Of a stretch of 64,000 bases of DNA, positions 12,230 through 25,500 are shown in pieces; the first letter of the stretch is position 1, and every line of letters starts with the position of its first letter. The stretch comes from Amyelois transitella (lineage: Eukaryota > Arthropoda > Insecta > Lepidoptera > Pyralidae), in contig NC_083518.1 of assembly GCF_032362555.1 (NCBI RefSeq), positions 12,501 to 76,500 of the forward strand. The letters are read 5' to 3'. The notes beneath the pieces were generated by a model that did not search any database, had not been told where the DNA came from, and was given only the letters and a program-made list of their open reading frames with translations. The translations under genes were made by a program, and so were the position numbers.

Positions 12230-12609
12230 ATGCAATAAAGCGGACAAAGAGGCCTCGCTGCGTGGCGTAGCCACGTACTCGGTCAATACGGTTGTGAATG
12301 GGTAGGGGAGGGCGGGCGGAGGCGATCGATGGGCGGCGGGCGGCGGGCGGCGGGCGGCGGCGGGTGGCTCAGTCGCGGACCGCGCGCCGCGCGATGCTGA
12401 TGCCACTCGCGCCCGCAGCCGTGCCGAGTATCGACCGCGCGCCCCCGCCGCCCCCCGCGCCCGCCGCCGCGCCCGACCAGCCGCCGACCGCCCGCACCGC
12501 CACCGCGAGGTAACCGTCGTGCCGAGCGCGACCACCGCAGCCAGGCGGCCGCTCTCTGCGGCGGGGGGGGCCGACACCCACCCCGACCGCTCTCGATCCC
12601 CGTGTCACA
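12230..12609 (+). other. CpG-rich patch, candidate 5' exon or promoter of chn
   Basis: This GC-rich block lies 1 kb upstream of the first chn coding exon. That exon begins at a splice acceptor (tgcag at 13551-13555), so a non-coding exon must lie upstream. A donor-like CCGCGAG|gtaacc at about 12509 would suit. This is inference only. Confidence 0.35.
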
Positions 12610-12899
12610 CTCTACTAGTTCATCTCCATTCAGATCAGCTTCACTGATGAACTTTCAGTCGGTCGATATCGTCCCCATTGGAATAATATTTCAACTCTGT
12701 ATTAAATACAGAAATCCAGTATTTCTACGAGTATCTATGTTGTAAATACCTATCACGTTAAAAAGGAAATGTCAAGGTTTATTCGCAAAGTCAGTAGGTT
12801 GTACGACAACTCATTATCACATTGCTACGAATATTTATTAGTCGTTAACCAACCTTTGTTAAGGGACTGCAAGACTATCATATTTGGTATTTATTAGTT

Positions 12900-13095
12900 T
12901 TATCCTACTAATATTATAAATGCGAAAGTTTGTGAGTATATCAATATGGATGTTTGTTACTCTTTCACGCAAAAACTACTGAACCGATTACGATGAAATT
13001 TATGTAGGTAGCTGAAGACCCAGAATAACATATAGGCTACTTTTTAACCCAAAGTTCCCGAGGGATTGATAATCATACATAAATTAAAGCGTGTT
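12900..13095 (+). mobile_element. Dispersed repeat, 'ACTACTGAACCGATT' family
   Basis: Shares long blocks with 40085-40285, including 'tgtttgttactctttcacgc' and 'aaaaactactgaaccgatta'. The type is common in Lepidoptera, from memory. Class uncertain (LINE tail or SINE). Confidence 0.7.
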
Positions 13096-13577
13096 TCTTG
13101 CAGGGAAAGGAGAGCCTTCCTCATTTCACTAGCCACGATTCCTTATACTTCTTTCACTAATATTATGCTTAATTTACGAGATTCAAAATAATTTACCTTT
13201 GTTTTGATTTCACTATTCGTATCATAATGATTAAAGTTTAAAACCCAATCGAGTCTTTAGCATTATGTAGCAAATTTGAATTTGACAATAACTTTGATTT
13301 CTTACCTTTTTACAACAATACGTAAGCAGCCCCGATATACAATACGTATGCACGTTTGGACATATCCGGTTGTAATGTACAACAAAGATATCGCTTAGCT
13401 AGTGTGTTTTGATTAGGTATCTATAATAGGAATAAGTATCTGAAGAGATTGTTCTCGGGAAGGTACTATTAGGTTATAGCTCTAATAAAATATACTGTAA
13501 CAATGTTAATTATATAAATCTTTAATTTCTATAAAAACAACATTAACAATTGCAGATTGTGACGCGAGTAAAGCGCG

Positions 13578-16500
13578 ATGGAGGGCGGCGCGGGAGTGGG
13601 CAGCGTGGCGTCGCTGACGATGGACTGCGAGGACATGTTCAAGGAGATCACCAAGAAGCTGTACGGCGAGGAGGCCAGCGTGGGGGTGGTGGGGGTGGAG
13701 TTCCCGGCCGCCGAGCGCGACCTGGACGACGACCTGCGCCCCGAGGAGCACATCACGGCCTGGGGACTCGCTGCGCTCATGCAGAATGGCTTCCCGCCTC
13801 CTGGAATACTACAGGTGCTACGCCTGATATTGTCAAACTATTTCAACATCCTGTACTAAAGCCAACTAATTTAAATCAGATTCCTAAACAACAAGTAACC
13901 CCTATAACCTATGTGTATTTCAATCGCAGCGTTACTATAACTAGAAATGTTATAATATTTATTTTTATACAACCTATCGTTTCAATTGCACATTCATGTA
14001 ATAGTCATGCCGAAAAGTGTAGGTATGTTAAATAGATTTAATTTCGCACATATACCACACAACAATGACGTGGTGTGTTAGGTAAAATATACTTATTTAT
14101 AATACGGTAATAAAATTTAACATGCTAATGCGTTAACGAACAAATTTATGCTGAATATGATGTTCAGGCCAACTTCGCCCCGCGCCTGGACCCGACCGCC
14201 GAAGACCGCTGGACGGCGGCGGAGGAGCCGCTGGCGTGGGCGCACTCGCGCATCGCCGCCTACAACCCCGCGCAGCGCCTGTTCAAGTGCGCGGACTGCG
14301 AGTGCGTGGGGTTCCTGGCGAGGGTCGCCGAGCACTGGCTGGGAACCCACTCCCAGGTTAAGATGCTTCTCTATATTGAAAGCTTGTAGGTATATGACAC
14401 ATATAGGATTACATCAGCTCTATCAGTACTGTCTGCCACTACTGATAGAAATTTACGTAATAAACATAAATTAGTCATGCCGTATCATAGGCTTAGCAAA
14501 GTCAGTAAGTCATTTATGGGGAACTGTATACGATTATATAGTAGGTTGCTGGAGTCTTTTCTTGATATGCCTAACCAAAAATTCATAGAGTCTGTGAAGA
14601 AAGTACTTTTTGGGAAGGCTTATTATAGGACTGATGATTACCCGAATGATAAAAATATCTGGCTTGCGCTTGGCACAGGAACCTCATAAAGAATTGTAGT
14701 TTGATTTGAACCAAAATCAAAATTCAGTACACTCTGTACATAAATCTATTTAAAATAGGTAATCCATAAAAAAAAAATTTATTTTTTATTAAAATCTCAT
14801 AATTAATCTGAACAATGTATTATCTCGTCCAAATTCCTATTCTAAGTTTAGATAGTTGTGAAGTTGACGTTGTTGAAGAAAATGCTGCAGTGCAGTTCAT
14901 CACCGCTTCTTCTGCACTGACGCTTTGGAAGCGGCAATAAACTTAAAGTAATTTATTTTTCGTCAACCAATGTTGTGAAACCAAAAGATATGACAATTAC
15001 TAAGTGGTATGAAGTATCCTATAATATAGAATAAAATTTTTGAACATCGCAATTATGATTTAAATGATTATGAAGCTTCGCAGTGATTGTAACAAATACG
15101 GTTGCTTCCCAGGCCCGCGCATTCCAGTGCCCGGTCCCCGGGTGCGGGTTCGCGTCCGGCTGGGCGCGCGGCGTGCGCCAGCACCTGGCGCGGGACCACC
15201 ACTCGGACCCCGCCGCCGCCGACCACCTGCTGCGGGACAACCCCGCACTCGACGACCTCACCCGCTATCTGCAGCGCCTCAAAAACAAGGTTGTTCCACA
15301 CACGTTATTCCAAACTACTAAGTATAGTATACAAAATAGCAAACCGAATGTTAGAAAACGTTGGATACATTGAAGTGGGTCTAGGCGGGCAGCCGCAGGC
15401 TTCCAAAAAAGTGGGCTCATATGGGCACAGGAAGAGACGACACCGAGCGGAGAATGTTGCCCCGCAGTAATTGTCCAGAGAGCTGATAGCATTGTCACGT
15501 TATATGACCATGCTTATTCTTTTTCCCAATATTTTTCCGGCCCTTTGGTCTAGGGATGCATATATCCACCTCTTCGAAAGAAAATAAAAAGTAAATTGCG
15601 CATGGAATTCTGCAGAGGAAACAACAACACAAATTGCTTATAGCAATTAGGTGATTGACAGCAAAATGTAGTTCGACTGAATGCTGTCTGCAAAAAGTCT
15701 TTTTAGAAAGTCTTATTAAATTTGTTACAATTTGGATTCAAGTAGAGAAAATTTGTTTTCTCATGTGTGTTTGATTTTAACCAAACTTTTTATTTTAGGT
15801 TGATGCTAGTCGAAATGAAAGACGCAATAGTAACGGCGGCAGTAATGAAAGCGTACAAACACAAGCTGAAGTTAGCGCCGCGGCAGCCGCAGCGGGCGCG
15901 GCGGCGGGCGGCGGCGAGGCGGGCAAACGGTACGCGTGCGGCTCGTGCCCGTACGCCACGGATCGCCGCGACTTGTTCACGCGACACGAGAACATTCACC
16001 GCGACGAGAAACCCTTCCACTGCTATCTCTGCCAGAAGCAGTTCAACCGGGCTGACCACGTCAAGAAGCACTTCTTGCGCATGCATCGCGACCAACCCTA
16101 TGATTTGAACCGCATCCGGCGCGCTCCGCCGCCCAAGCCGCAACCGGCGGTGGCGCCACCCGCGCCCGCACTGCACTATTACAGCAAGCCGCCGGGGGAG
16201 CCACCGCCCGCGGCTCCCGTCGTGGCCGCGGTGGCGACAGTCGCCCAGCTCGAGTACCGCTCGGCGCCCGCCCCGCCGCCCGCGGTCGCCCCCGCGCCGC
16301 CCGTCAAGCTGGAGCGCGCGCCGCTTGGCAAGGCGGAGGTCGCCGGATCTGCCTCGACGCCACATAAGGCCGCCGCCACGAGCCTGGCCCCTCCACCAGC
16401 CGCGCCCGGCACCGCTGCTGGTGTCCGTCGTAAGGTACCTATATACCTATATATTATTTGGTAATCATCCAATCCCAAATTAAAATAACTGCACTGTAGA

Positions 16501-17302
16501 AAAAGAAGAAATGTTTAGTTTTTCAACGCAAATATTCGTGATTATCGTGATAATAAACATAAACAATAATGATGGTTTACAGGGCGAGCGACGCTACGCG
16601 TGCTGTTATTGTTCGTGGTCCGGGGTGGACAACTGGTGCCTGAAGCGGCACCTCAACACGCACCTGAAACCGTTCGCGTGCGCATTGTGCGAGTACAAGG
16701 CGGCGCGCGCCGAGCGCCTCGCCACGCACGTGCACAAGGTTCACAACAAGAAGGCGTGTGCCAAGTGCCCCTATCTTGCCGACGACCAAGTGCAACTGCA
16801 ACATCATTTGCGAGACGCCCAGTTAGTATTCCCCCAGTTATCTTAATATGCCTTTGGAAGTTATAATTAGGTTTTTGTTGAAAAATTATTTAATTTTCGC
16901 AGTCACATCGAGAGTCGCAACTTAAAAGTACCGTCGAGTGTGGGTCGCACAACCAGCATTGCGTTTACAAGTTCAGCGACCGCGGGCGGCGGCGCGACCG
17001 CCGGTGTGGCGGCAGGCGCGGGCGGCGCCAGCGTGGAGGGCGGCGGTGCGGGCGGTGCGGGGGGCGCGGGAGTAGCGGCCCGGCGGCGGGAGCAGCGTGC
17101 GGCCGGCGCGGCGCGGCTCTTCGGCTATCTGGAGGCGTCGGACGGCTCGGGCGACGAGTACGAAGGCGCGCCGCTGGGCTCGGAGTTCGCATCGCCCGCG
17201 CCGCCGCCGCCCGCCGCCGCCGCGCAGCACTACACCCGCGACAAGGAGAATGCCGCGCCGCTGCACCACTCTGTGCATCACGATCATTGTCTCAGATACT
17301 GA
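13578..17302 (+). CDS. chn: Charlatan, REST-like C2H2 zinc-finger transcription factor
   Basis: Nuclear DNA-binding repressor and regulator in sensory-organ and neural development in the fly. Coding exons: 13578-13814, 14168-14356, 15113-15289, 15799-16434, 16583-16821, 16903-17302. Phases join into 625 aa, shorter than the fly protein as I remember it. The N-terminus has the family signature CEDMFKEITKKLYGEE. Seven fingers follow. Two divergent ones are FKCADC...H-x4-H (exon 2) and FQCPVPGC (exon 3). The canonical pair in exon 4 is YACGSCPYATDRRDLFTRH and FHCYLCQKQFNRADHVKKH. Exon 5 has three, CCYCSW, CALCEYKAARAERLATH and CAKCPYLADD, the last completed by exon 6. Linkers and tail are Ala/Pro/Gly-rich. 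A start at 13614 (MDCEDMF) is possible. Exon 1 follows a splice acceptor at 13555, so the 5' UTR is split. Intron 2 holds a LINE fragment. Confidence 0.94.
14477..14960 (+). mobile_element. 5'-truncated non-LTR retrotransposon, 3' end
   Basis: An open stretch at 14477-14689 resembles the C-terminal tail found after the reverse transcriptase in lepidopteran LINEs (FMGNCIRLYSRLLE, KVLFGKAYY). The 3' part at 14858-14960 (gctgcagtgcagttc, ctttggaagcggc) recurs inverted at 62045-62200, and its 'ctttggaagcggta' motif recurs at 28320-28450. The element lies in chn intron 2 and is dead by truncation. Confidence 0.6.
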
Positions 17303-17441
17303 AACGGTTTTATTACCTACGACTATAATATACGTTTCGAAGTTCTATATTTTACAATTATGATTAGGAACATTGATTATGTGATGGTCACTTCTTGTTA
17401 ATCTTTTCTTCTAAAGTTTTCACAGTTCCCGTGCGTGGAGA

Positions 17442-17486
17442 AGATTAACCCATGCAAGTAGTAGATCTACTTGCATGGGTTAATCT
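17442..17486. repeat. 19-bp perfect hairpin in the chn 3' UTR
   Basis: Arms 17442-17460 and 17468-17486 (core TTAACCCATGCAAGTA) are exact reverse complements around a 7-nt loop. It lies between the chn stop codon and its poly(A) signals, so it is probably transcribed. Confidence 0.85.
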
Positions 17487-17676
17487 ACCCCACGCGATCG
17501 GAACAATAGCAAATACATACATACACCTTTCAGTTTACATTTATTTTAGAAGCAATTGTAAGTACCTTTCTGTTAGGGATATGAATCATCTGTGTACATA
17601 ATAAATATAATGTAAGCTCTATTTATAAATTATAAAGTATGAAATTGTTAATTCCTTGTTTATGGGCGAGTTTAGA

Positions 17677-17682
17677 AATAAA
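17677..17682 (+). terminator. Candidate poly(A) signal for chn
   Basis: AATAAA 375 nt after the chn stop codon. An earlier AATAAA lies at 17600-17605. Confidence 0.5.
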
Positions 17683-17702
17683 CGCAATATTTTTAATGCC
17701 TT

Positions 17703-19480
17703 CGTTCATAATTGCATTTTTATTTGTGTTTGTTTAGCGTTTAGCGTTTAGCCAAACACAAATCTTTTACCGATCAAATAAGTACATATAATAATATTAA
17801 TGTTCTCTTATATGGTATGAATGTTCTCTTAAAACGGTTCAAACGATTTCTTTAAAAATGAGGGCATAAAATCTATTTAGCGAGGTCTCACAATACTGAA
17901 CTGCCGATAGTGTAAACAGAATGTTGTAGTGCATGTTTAGCGTGTGGGTATAGTAGTTCCAGCCCAGGGCTCCAAGAGGGAGAGCGACGACTCAAACTCA
18001 TCCACGATTTACATATATAACCGACTTCAAAAAAGGAGCAGGTTCTCAATTGGACCGTATTTTTTTATCGTTGATCCTTGTACCAAACGTGCTAAGTAGG
18101 TACCTCGTAATGTTCAACTTCAACCCTCTTTCCGGTTGCCACTAGCACCAATGAAGCGAATAGTGTATTACACCATTATTTATAACTAGCTGTGCCCGCG
18201 ACTCCGTCCGCGTGGAATAGTTATTTTGGATATCTTTGAAGCCCTCAAGGATGGATAATTTTCCCCGTTTTTTTCACATTTTTCATTATTTCTTCGCTCC
18301 TAATAGTTGAACCGTGATGTTATATAGCCTTCCCTCGATAAATGGCCTATTCAACACAACAAAGTGCTTTTTCCCTATATTAAATTTCTTTTAAACATAA
18401 GGGCTCGTGCAGATTGTAGCCGACTTCGTCCAACTTGGTTAAACGGCGCAGTTAAACGTGCCCACGACCAGTGGTTGTACGACCTGCATGCCAGACCAGT
18501 CTGAGCGACCGCCATTGTTGCCAACTTAGTAATTTAAGGCTGTCACAGACCTAACTATATATAAGTACTCAGTTAAGTATTTTTTGAGATACTCACAATT
18601 TTGTTAAAAAAATAAGATATTTGAATTACTATTCATAAAGATGAACTGAAACAAAGATTCAAAGTTTTTTTATGGAAGATTTAAAAATATATTTGTGATT
18701 CTATGTGGCGCTATCAATAAAATTTTTAAATTTGTTTGGCATCAAAATAGTGTAAGTAGTGTTCGAGATATTTACGATTTTGTAAAAATTTTGAGTGTTT
18801 ACGAGGTCTTAGATTGTAACGGACGACTTCAACGGTGACTAAATAGCTAGGAATGTGACGGTCTTTGAATTGTATGACTGGAAACACTGATAAACAATCA
18901 GTCGCTAGTTGCTCACTGGCACTGGTTTTGGTCAGACATCATAAAATGGTTTTAGGGGTTCAAAGTATAGATGAGCGAGAAAAAAGTAATTGAAGAAGAT
19001 TTTTTTAGTATATTAAGGACAATAAATTTTATGCCAGGTGTTATTTTTCGGTTATAAAAATTTTTAAGACCAATTTAGCTTCTTTTTGTCGGACAGAGTT
19101 GACAACACTACATGTCCCTCTTGTCAACTTTGACATTTTGCTCGCTTGCATTCGGCAGTTCTTTGGCATTTCAGTTGGTATTGTTTTGTTGTTGTTGAAC
19201 GTACGGTATCGGCTCGCAAGCAAACGTTTGGCCGTTATTTAATCCCTTAAAAAAACCTTATGTGATTTCTAAGTGATTACCTCTCAGCGGGTCTCTAAAT
19301 TCGATCGGTGTTTCGGAGAATGCAATAGAATCTAACAGTACGCTCGACAGTCTAGTGTTATTTTTATCACGATCACATCGAAGAATGCTATATTTGAATC
19401 GGCAGAAACAAGGAATTGAATTCAGTAAGCAAAGTCCACCGATGGAATCGTGCAAGTTTTGTGTTAGTTTATACTGAGTA
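17703..19480. other. chn-srGAP intergenic region and srGAP 5' end
   Basis: AT-rich DNA with a repeat at 18184-18400. The last 300 bases probably hold the srGAP promoter and 5' UTR. No TATA box is clear, and no other gene is recognised. Confidence 0.5.
18184..18400 (-). mobile_element. Dispersed repeat, 'AGCTGTGCCCGCGACT' family
   Basis: Begins 'ctagctgtgcccgcgactcc' and continues 'gaagccctcaaggatgg'. Similar copies lie at 27803-28075 and, inverted, at 56275-56540. Confidence 0.75.
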
Positions 19481-19503
19481 ACTTGAGGTGCAGTGCCACA
19501 GCA

Positions 19504-22500
19504 ATGTCAGGTTCCGGCGCGACGACGCCGACGTCGGCGGAGGCGCCGGAGACCCCGGCCGCCGGAGCCGCCGCGCTCGACGACCGCGACTTGGAGCCCC
19601 GCACGCCGATGAAGCGGTTAGGCTCAACCAGGAAACTTGCAGCTTTCACTAGTGAGTTTAGTCTATTTTGTTTTAAAATACCACCAATACATAGTGAGAG
19701 TAGCGGTGCCATGTCGACACACTATCACTGTCCAATAAAGATATTGGGCTTTGCACTCCTATAAGAAATTCCTTAAAAGATAGAGAATACTAAGATGTGG
19801 CATGTTTTTTCCAGTGATTATTCATACCTCCAGGCTATTCAAATAATATTTAAGTGAAAAGATTTGTTTTCGTTTCTGACAAAGGAAATTGTTTAAATAT
19901 TTGATTGGTTTTGATATAGTTTGGTAGGTGAAATGGTAAGACTAGATAGTCAAATCAAAAGTGTAAGTTGGTACCTATCTATGTATAAAAAATGAAAGTT
20001 ACCTAACTAATTACTACACAATTATACTATCAAAAATGTACATAGGTACAATTATGTTTGAATGTTAGTTAAAAAAAAATGAATGAAAACTTGTATTGTA
20101 AAATGAATAACTCCACATAATTGAAAGACTCTGGGGATGGCATGTTTGTCTGTAGAGCAGTATAGTCTTCATAAAGCAAAATCATTCACCAAAAGCTCTT
20201 ATCGGGTATAAGTTCAGTAAAAGTACTGTAATATACAAATAGGTACCTATACTTAGGTAAAACATCTTCACGATGAGTCGTTATGGAAAGAAGCACACAA
20301 CTCATAAATTTAAAAAACGATTTCACCTGGGTTTTCTTTATCCTTTAATTTAATTAAAAAACTCCTATTAAGCATTTTAATAATTATTAGCCGGCTTATT
20401 AAAATAGTAATTCAATATTTTATTTTCAATTGTGAACTTGACAACTAATGAACTTGAATATTCACTATGCTTTCCTCTTCAATGCTCAATTGTTTTTATT
20501 TACAGAAGCTTTTATTTTGTCATAGTCAAAAAAGGGAAAGATACTATAACACAATGGCTATGAAATGGTCACTGAACACTGGAAAAATTTAATACATACA
20601 TACATACATATAATCACGTCTATATCCCTTGCGGGGTAGACAGAGCCAACAGTCCTGAGCGGACTGATAGGCCACGTTCAGCTATTTGGCTTTAAGATAG
20701 AATTGAGATTATATTATTATTATTATAGATTAGATTGAAAAATTTAATTGATAAAATATTATAAAAGTATAATTAGGAAATTTTATGAAATTGGAAAAAC
20801 TATCAGATACATCTATGTCCCTTGTGGAGAAACAGGGTCAACAGTCTTAATAAGCCACATTCAGCTGTTTGGCTTTGCAATAGAAATGAGATTCAAATAG
20901 TGACTTTGTTGCTAACCCAGCGCCTTCAAGAGGAATCCTTAGTTTGTAAGCCTATCCCTTAGTCGCATTATACAATATCCATGAGAAGGATATGGAGTGC
21001 TTCTATTCTAAAGTGCCGGAAAACACAGGGCATTTAATCGTGTGTATTTGAACAGAAAATACAATAATTTGTCAATCAAGAGTGAAATTTTGGATATTAA
21101 GGTTTTTTTTTTGCCATGTGATGTGTTTTTCATTTAATAGTTCTGCTCTATTCCTTTCCCATGAATGTTGTAAAAGGCAACTAAGAGAATAGACTCATGC
21201 ATATAGTGCAGCTTTCACTAATATGGGCGAGGTTCCCCTGAAAAGGCTTCTGAGGTCAGACATAATTTCTTAGTGTAAAATCCTGCCTTACATTATGATC
21301 AATACGCATTCCCCAAGTTGCTCTCCAGAGCGGCGAGGGTGAGTCCGGGATCACCACCAGCAGGAATCAGATGTCCTTGCGGAGGTACCTACAGAATTAT
21401 CACGATGTTTTCCATCATTAACACAAGGCCGCAACGATAAAACTCCTTAAATTGCACTTAAGAGTTATTTGTTCATCCCGATTGGGGTCCAATAGCGAGC
21501 AAGTAGTCCTGCTCGTAGGTGGCGAGCAATGTCCCCATCCTGCGCCCACGCGCGCTCGGCGGCCGCTCCTCGCACTGCTACCTATAAACAGGATAAGAAA
21601 TTACGCCGCATCTATACCTTTCGAGGTACAGATTAAGTAGTACACTCATATGATTCCTTGATTCTTCTGAAATGTTGAACTAAATTTAACAAAACATATG
21701 TACAAGTCTTTAATAAAAAATAATAGTAAATTAAAATCATACAACCCTCAAGTGACACAGACAACAAACCAGCTAAGTAATCAAATTTTCATATATAACC
21801 TCTGTTCACAATATCATGCCTATCATGAATTAGTAATAGTACCTAGTAATGTATCACAATGTACAAGGAACAGCTTATCCTGGGCATTTTTGTTGCTTTT
21901 GCAACCACCAAACAAAAGATCGGACTTAAGAAGAAAAAAAAAACCTGTTCGAAAATTTACTAGGTAAAATGAGTTACAAAAAATATATACTGTTACTTAT
22001 TTTGGAGATCTGTGAATTCTGGTTAGGTTTTATTATGCGGAGCAGACCTAATATAGCAGTTTAGATTTTATTGTTTATAACTATCTACGTAATGAGTCCT
22101 AACTAATTTAGAAGTCATTTAAACAGTAAATAATATTTAATTATATTATAAAATTTGCTGAGAAAGCTCTTTCATTTGATGCCCCACACGACACGATAAG
22201 GAATTATTCTTTACTTTAAGTCCCCTATAGGGCGCTGTACCTACTGGGGCGGGCAATTTAACGTGGCGGGTAGCCTCTAACCCGCCGGCGATCAAAAGGC
22301 TTCTAACCACTTCTCATTTATCTAGTTATGGCAACTTGTTTATAGGTTATGAGGGAACAGATGAACATCCATGCCCACATACATACATACAGATCAAAAT
22401 CTTAACCCTCTTTTGGCTTCGTCCTAGTCGGGCAAAAGAAAGAAGGCCTTCCACATCGCACGAGCTGACCGAAAGATGAGTATCTGCTTCGCCATCTTTC

Positions 22501-25500
22501 ACGCATGTTTTAATCTAATGAATTCCCTTCCCAATACTTGGTATAAAATGATGATTAAATAAAAGTTTGCCTTATCACGGTCATCTTAATCTCGTTTGGG
22601 CTTTGGCGCAAAACGTCTCTTTCGCAAAATGTCCCCTGGTCGCAAAACATCTCTTTCGCAGAATGTCTCTTTCGCAGAACATCTCTTTCGCAGAATGTCT
22701 CTTTCGCAGAACATCTCTTTCGCAGGATGTCTCTTTCGCAGAATGTCTTTTTCGCAAAATGTCGCGCCAGGGACTTAGAATAAAATTTGATTCTCAAAGC
22801 AAAATCATTTATTACAATTATAGAGTAATTATGCAACCTTAAACTACTTAATTTTTGGGTCCAAAACAAACTTTGTCAATGTTTATTTTGATTAGCAATA
22901 CTTTATTAGCAATTAAGTACCTTACAGTATAAAAAATAAGTACATTTTTGTTTATTTTTCTTAATGAAAGATTTATTTTCTTAATCATTTACGAAAAAAA
23001 TAATTTATGTAACAAATTTTAATTAATAACAAAGGTTAATTTAAATGCGAAAATTAATTTTTTGAATCATTTATGAAAATGATAAAAATAATTTTATTCG
23101 CAATAATTAATAATTAACCAAAGTTAACTTTAGTACCACAATTAAGATATGCATTTTAATTATATTTTCTTTTTATCAATAATATATGTTAATCATTTAT
23201 AAAAATGATTAAAATATATTTTATTTGCAATACTTGGTAACTAAAGTAAATTACAATGCCAAAATTCGTTTATTTGACATTTTAATATTAAATTTATTTT
23301 TTTAATCATTTAAAAAATGATATAAAAATATTTTTATTTTTTATTTAACATATTTTAGTGCCATAATGAGAAGACAGTTATGTTTAAGGTCAACACGGGG
23401 GAGTGTTTCATATTTTTCTCAAAGTTTGTTTTGGACCCAAAAATTAAGTAGTTTAAGGTTGCATAATTACTCTATAATTGTAATAAATGATTTTGCTTTG
23501 AGAATCAAATTTTATTCTAAGTCCCTGGCGCGACATTTTGCGAAAGAGACATTCTGCGAAAGAGACATCCTGCGAAAGAGATGTTCTGCGAAAGAGACAT
23601 TCTGCGAAAGAGATGTTCTGCGAAAGAGACATTCTGCGAAAGAGACATTCTGCGAAAGAGATGTTTTGCGACCAGGGGACATTTTGCGAAAGAGACGTTT
23701 TGCGCCAAAGCCCTCGTTTGTAAGCAGATTCGACACAAACTAGTAACGGTCGTGACGCCACATGTGCGCCGCAACTGGCGCGCGGTTCCAGGCTCGCTTC
23801 CTGTATTACCTCGACTCCAGGACACATCACGCCTTTTTCAAACATTACAAGCGTTTTATTTCTCCTCTTATTAGAGTAATTAATACTGCGCCAATCAAAT
23901 GATGTACTATCTACTTTTTATGGGAAAGTACCTACCGGGATGAAAGTACTTTTATTAGTACTTCATCCCGGTAAAACTACTTAAAGTTCCCGTGGTATTT
24001 GCAAAATACCTGTATTCTTTAGTAGGTGGCGCTATATGAGCGCGTATAGATTGCTAAATGCGCGCGGGCGTAGCTGAAACCAATGTTCCTTTTCATAAGG
24101 ATGAACTCTTATTTTCATAAATGGAATGAAAAATGGACAATTACACGGGTAAGAAGGCAATCACCGCCGCGGACGGCGATGTGCGCACAAGCCAACTCAT
24201 CGCTATGTCTGCCATAATGAGTGGCAATGGACAATTAGTCAGTGCTTGGTCGTATCACGGAATGCTTTGTAATAAGTAACAACCCAATTAAAATTAATAG
24301 AAGGGTAATTTTGAGAATACGTAGTTCGACTGATTCGTTCAGTATCGACTGTTAAACGTTCCGTCGGTGTCATGGGCCTTTTTATAATTTGCGTGAGGAT
24401 AAATGAATGTAGCACTCATAACTGTATCGTTAGGGTTTATGCCTAATGATGGGGGATGATTTGATTCCAAATTTTTGAAGCCTTCATGAATTGTTTTAAA
24501 AACGTATTTTGACAAATTATTTTAGGTGTCTACCTATTTGGTAGAAGTTTTGTTATAAGATGATGGTTTGTTTGGCTCAAGTGCTCCCAGATCGTTTGTA
24601 ATGAGTATTCATGTAATGTTGTCTTTTACATGAATGAGGGCAAGTTTCATAATTACCACTGGGGACATTTAACTGGTGATATACACGAAAATGTTGGATG
24701 TATGTTTAATAGAAAAAAAACCTGGTCTGACTAAAAATTTAATGTTGTTAATGACTGCCACTGCTGCTGCTGTTGGCTGATGTCCCGGCGGCCACCTCGG
24801 GTTGGGAATATTCTCCACGAGATGCGTGTCGACAATGAAAGTTGTGAAGTGTCGGGGAGCCGCGTGTGGCGGACGGCGAGCGCGATGTGAATCACACGGC
24901 GGCTATATTTAGCCGGCGCCGCCGCCCGACCCTATCGCCGATACGTTTTCGTGAACAGCTTGTAAAACAGGAGATTTCAATTTTAATACGGACACTTTAT
25001 ACTGTATAACTATATATATTCAGACACCCCAGCTAATGTGGAAAAATTATAATAGCATGATAAGGGAAGCTAAACTCTCATAACAATCTCACTTGTTCCT
25101 CGTCCCGTAGTGTCAATAACACGTCCAGCAGCGATGTCACCTCAACGGTTGAAGCGGGCGAGCTCGCGATTGCATTACATGACAGCTCGTCGGTGTGGCC
25201 GGGCTAATTACAGTCAGTGGTAACAAGTACGTCGCAGTCGGCCTCAAGAGTCTGTTTGTTTACGGGAGCGCGAGGTGCGGACGGACGACCACCAACACGC
25301 GCTCATTTCGCCGCAACGCAATTCACAGGCTGTCATCGTTACTCTAACAGAAACATCTGCCTACCTGGACGTACGAAAAGAATATGAAACACCTGCAATG
25401 CCCAACTATTCTACCCTGAATCGAGAAAACAATGAGATCTTAAGGGAATCTCGACACAACGGACCGTAGCCACTGAATAGCATACATACTTACAACCATA

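Noticed and set aside
14477-14689. Possible small gene or chn exon
   Set aside because: Matches the tail of a non-LTR retrotransposon and carries a stop; the chn phases join without it.
22555-23874. Repetitive ORFs (SLSQNVSFAE.../CERDVLRKR...)
   Set aside because: Artefacts of the 16-bp repeat inside the foldback element, present in several frames on both strands.
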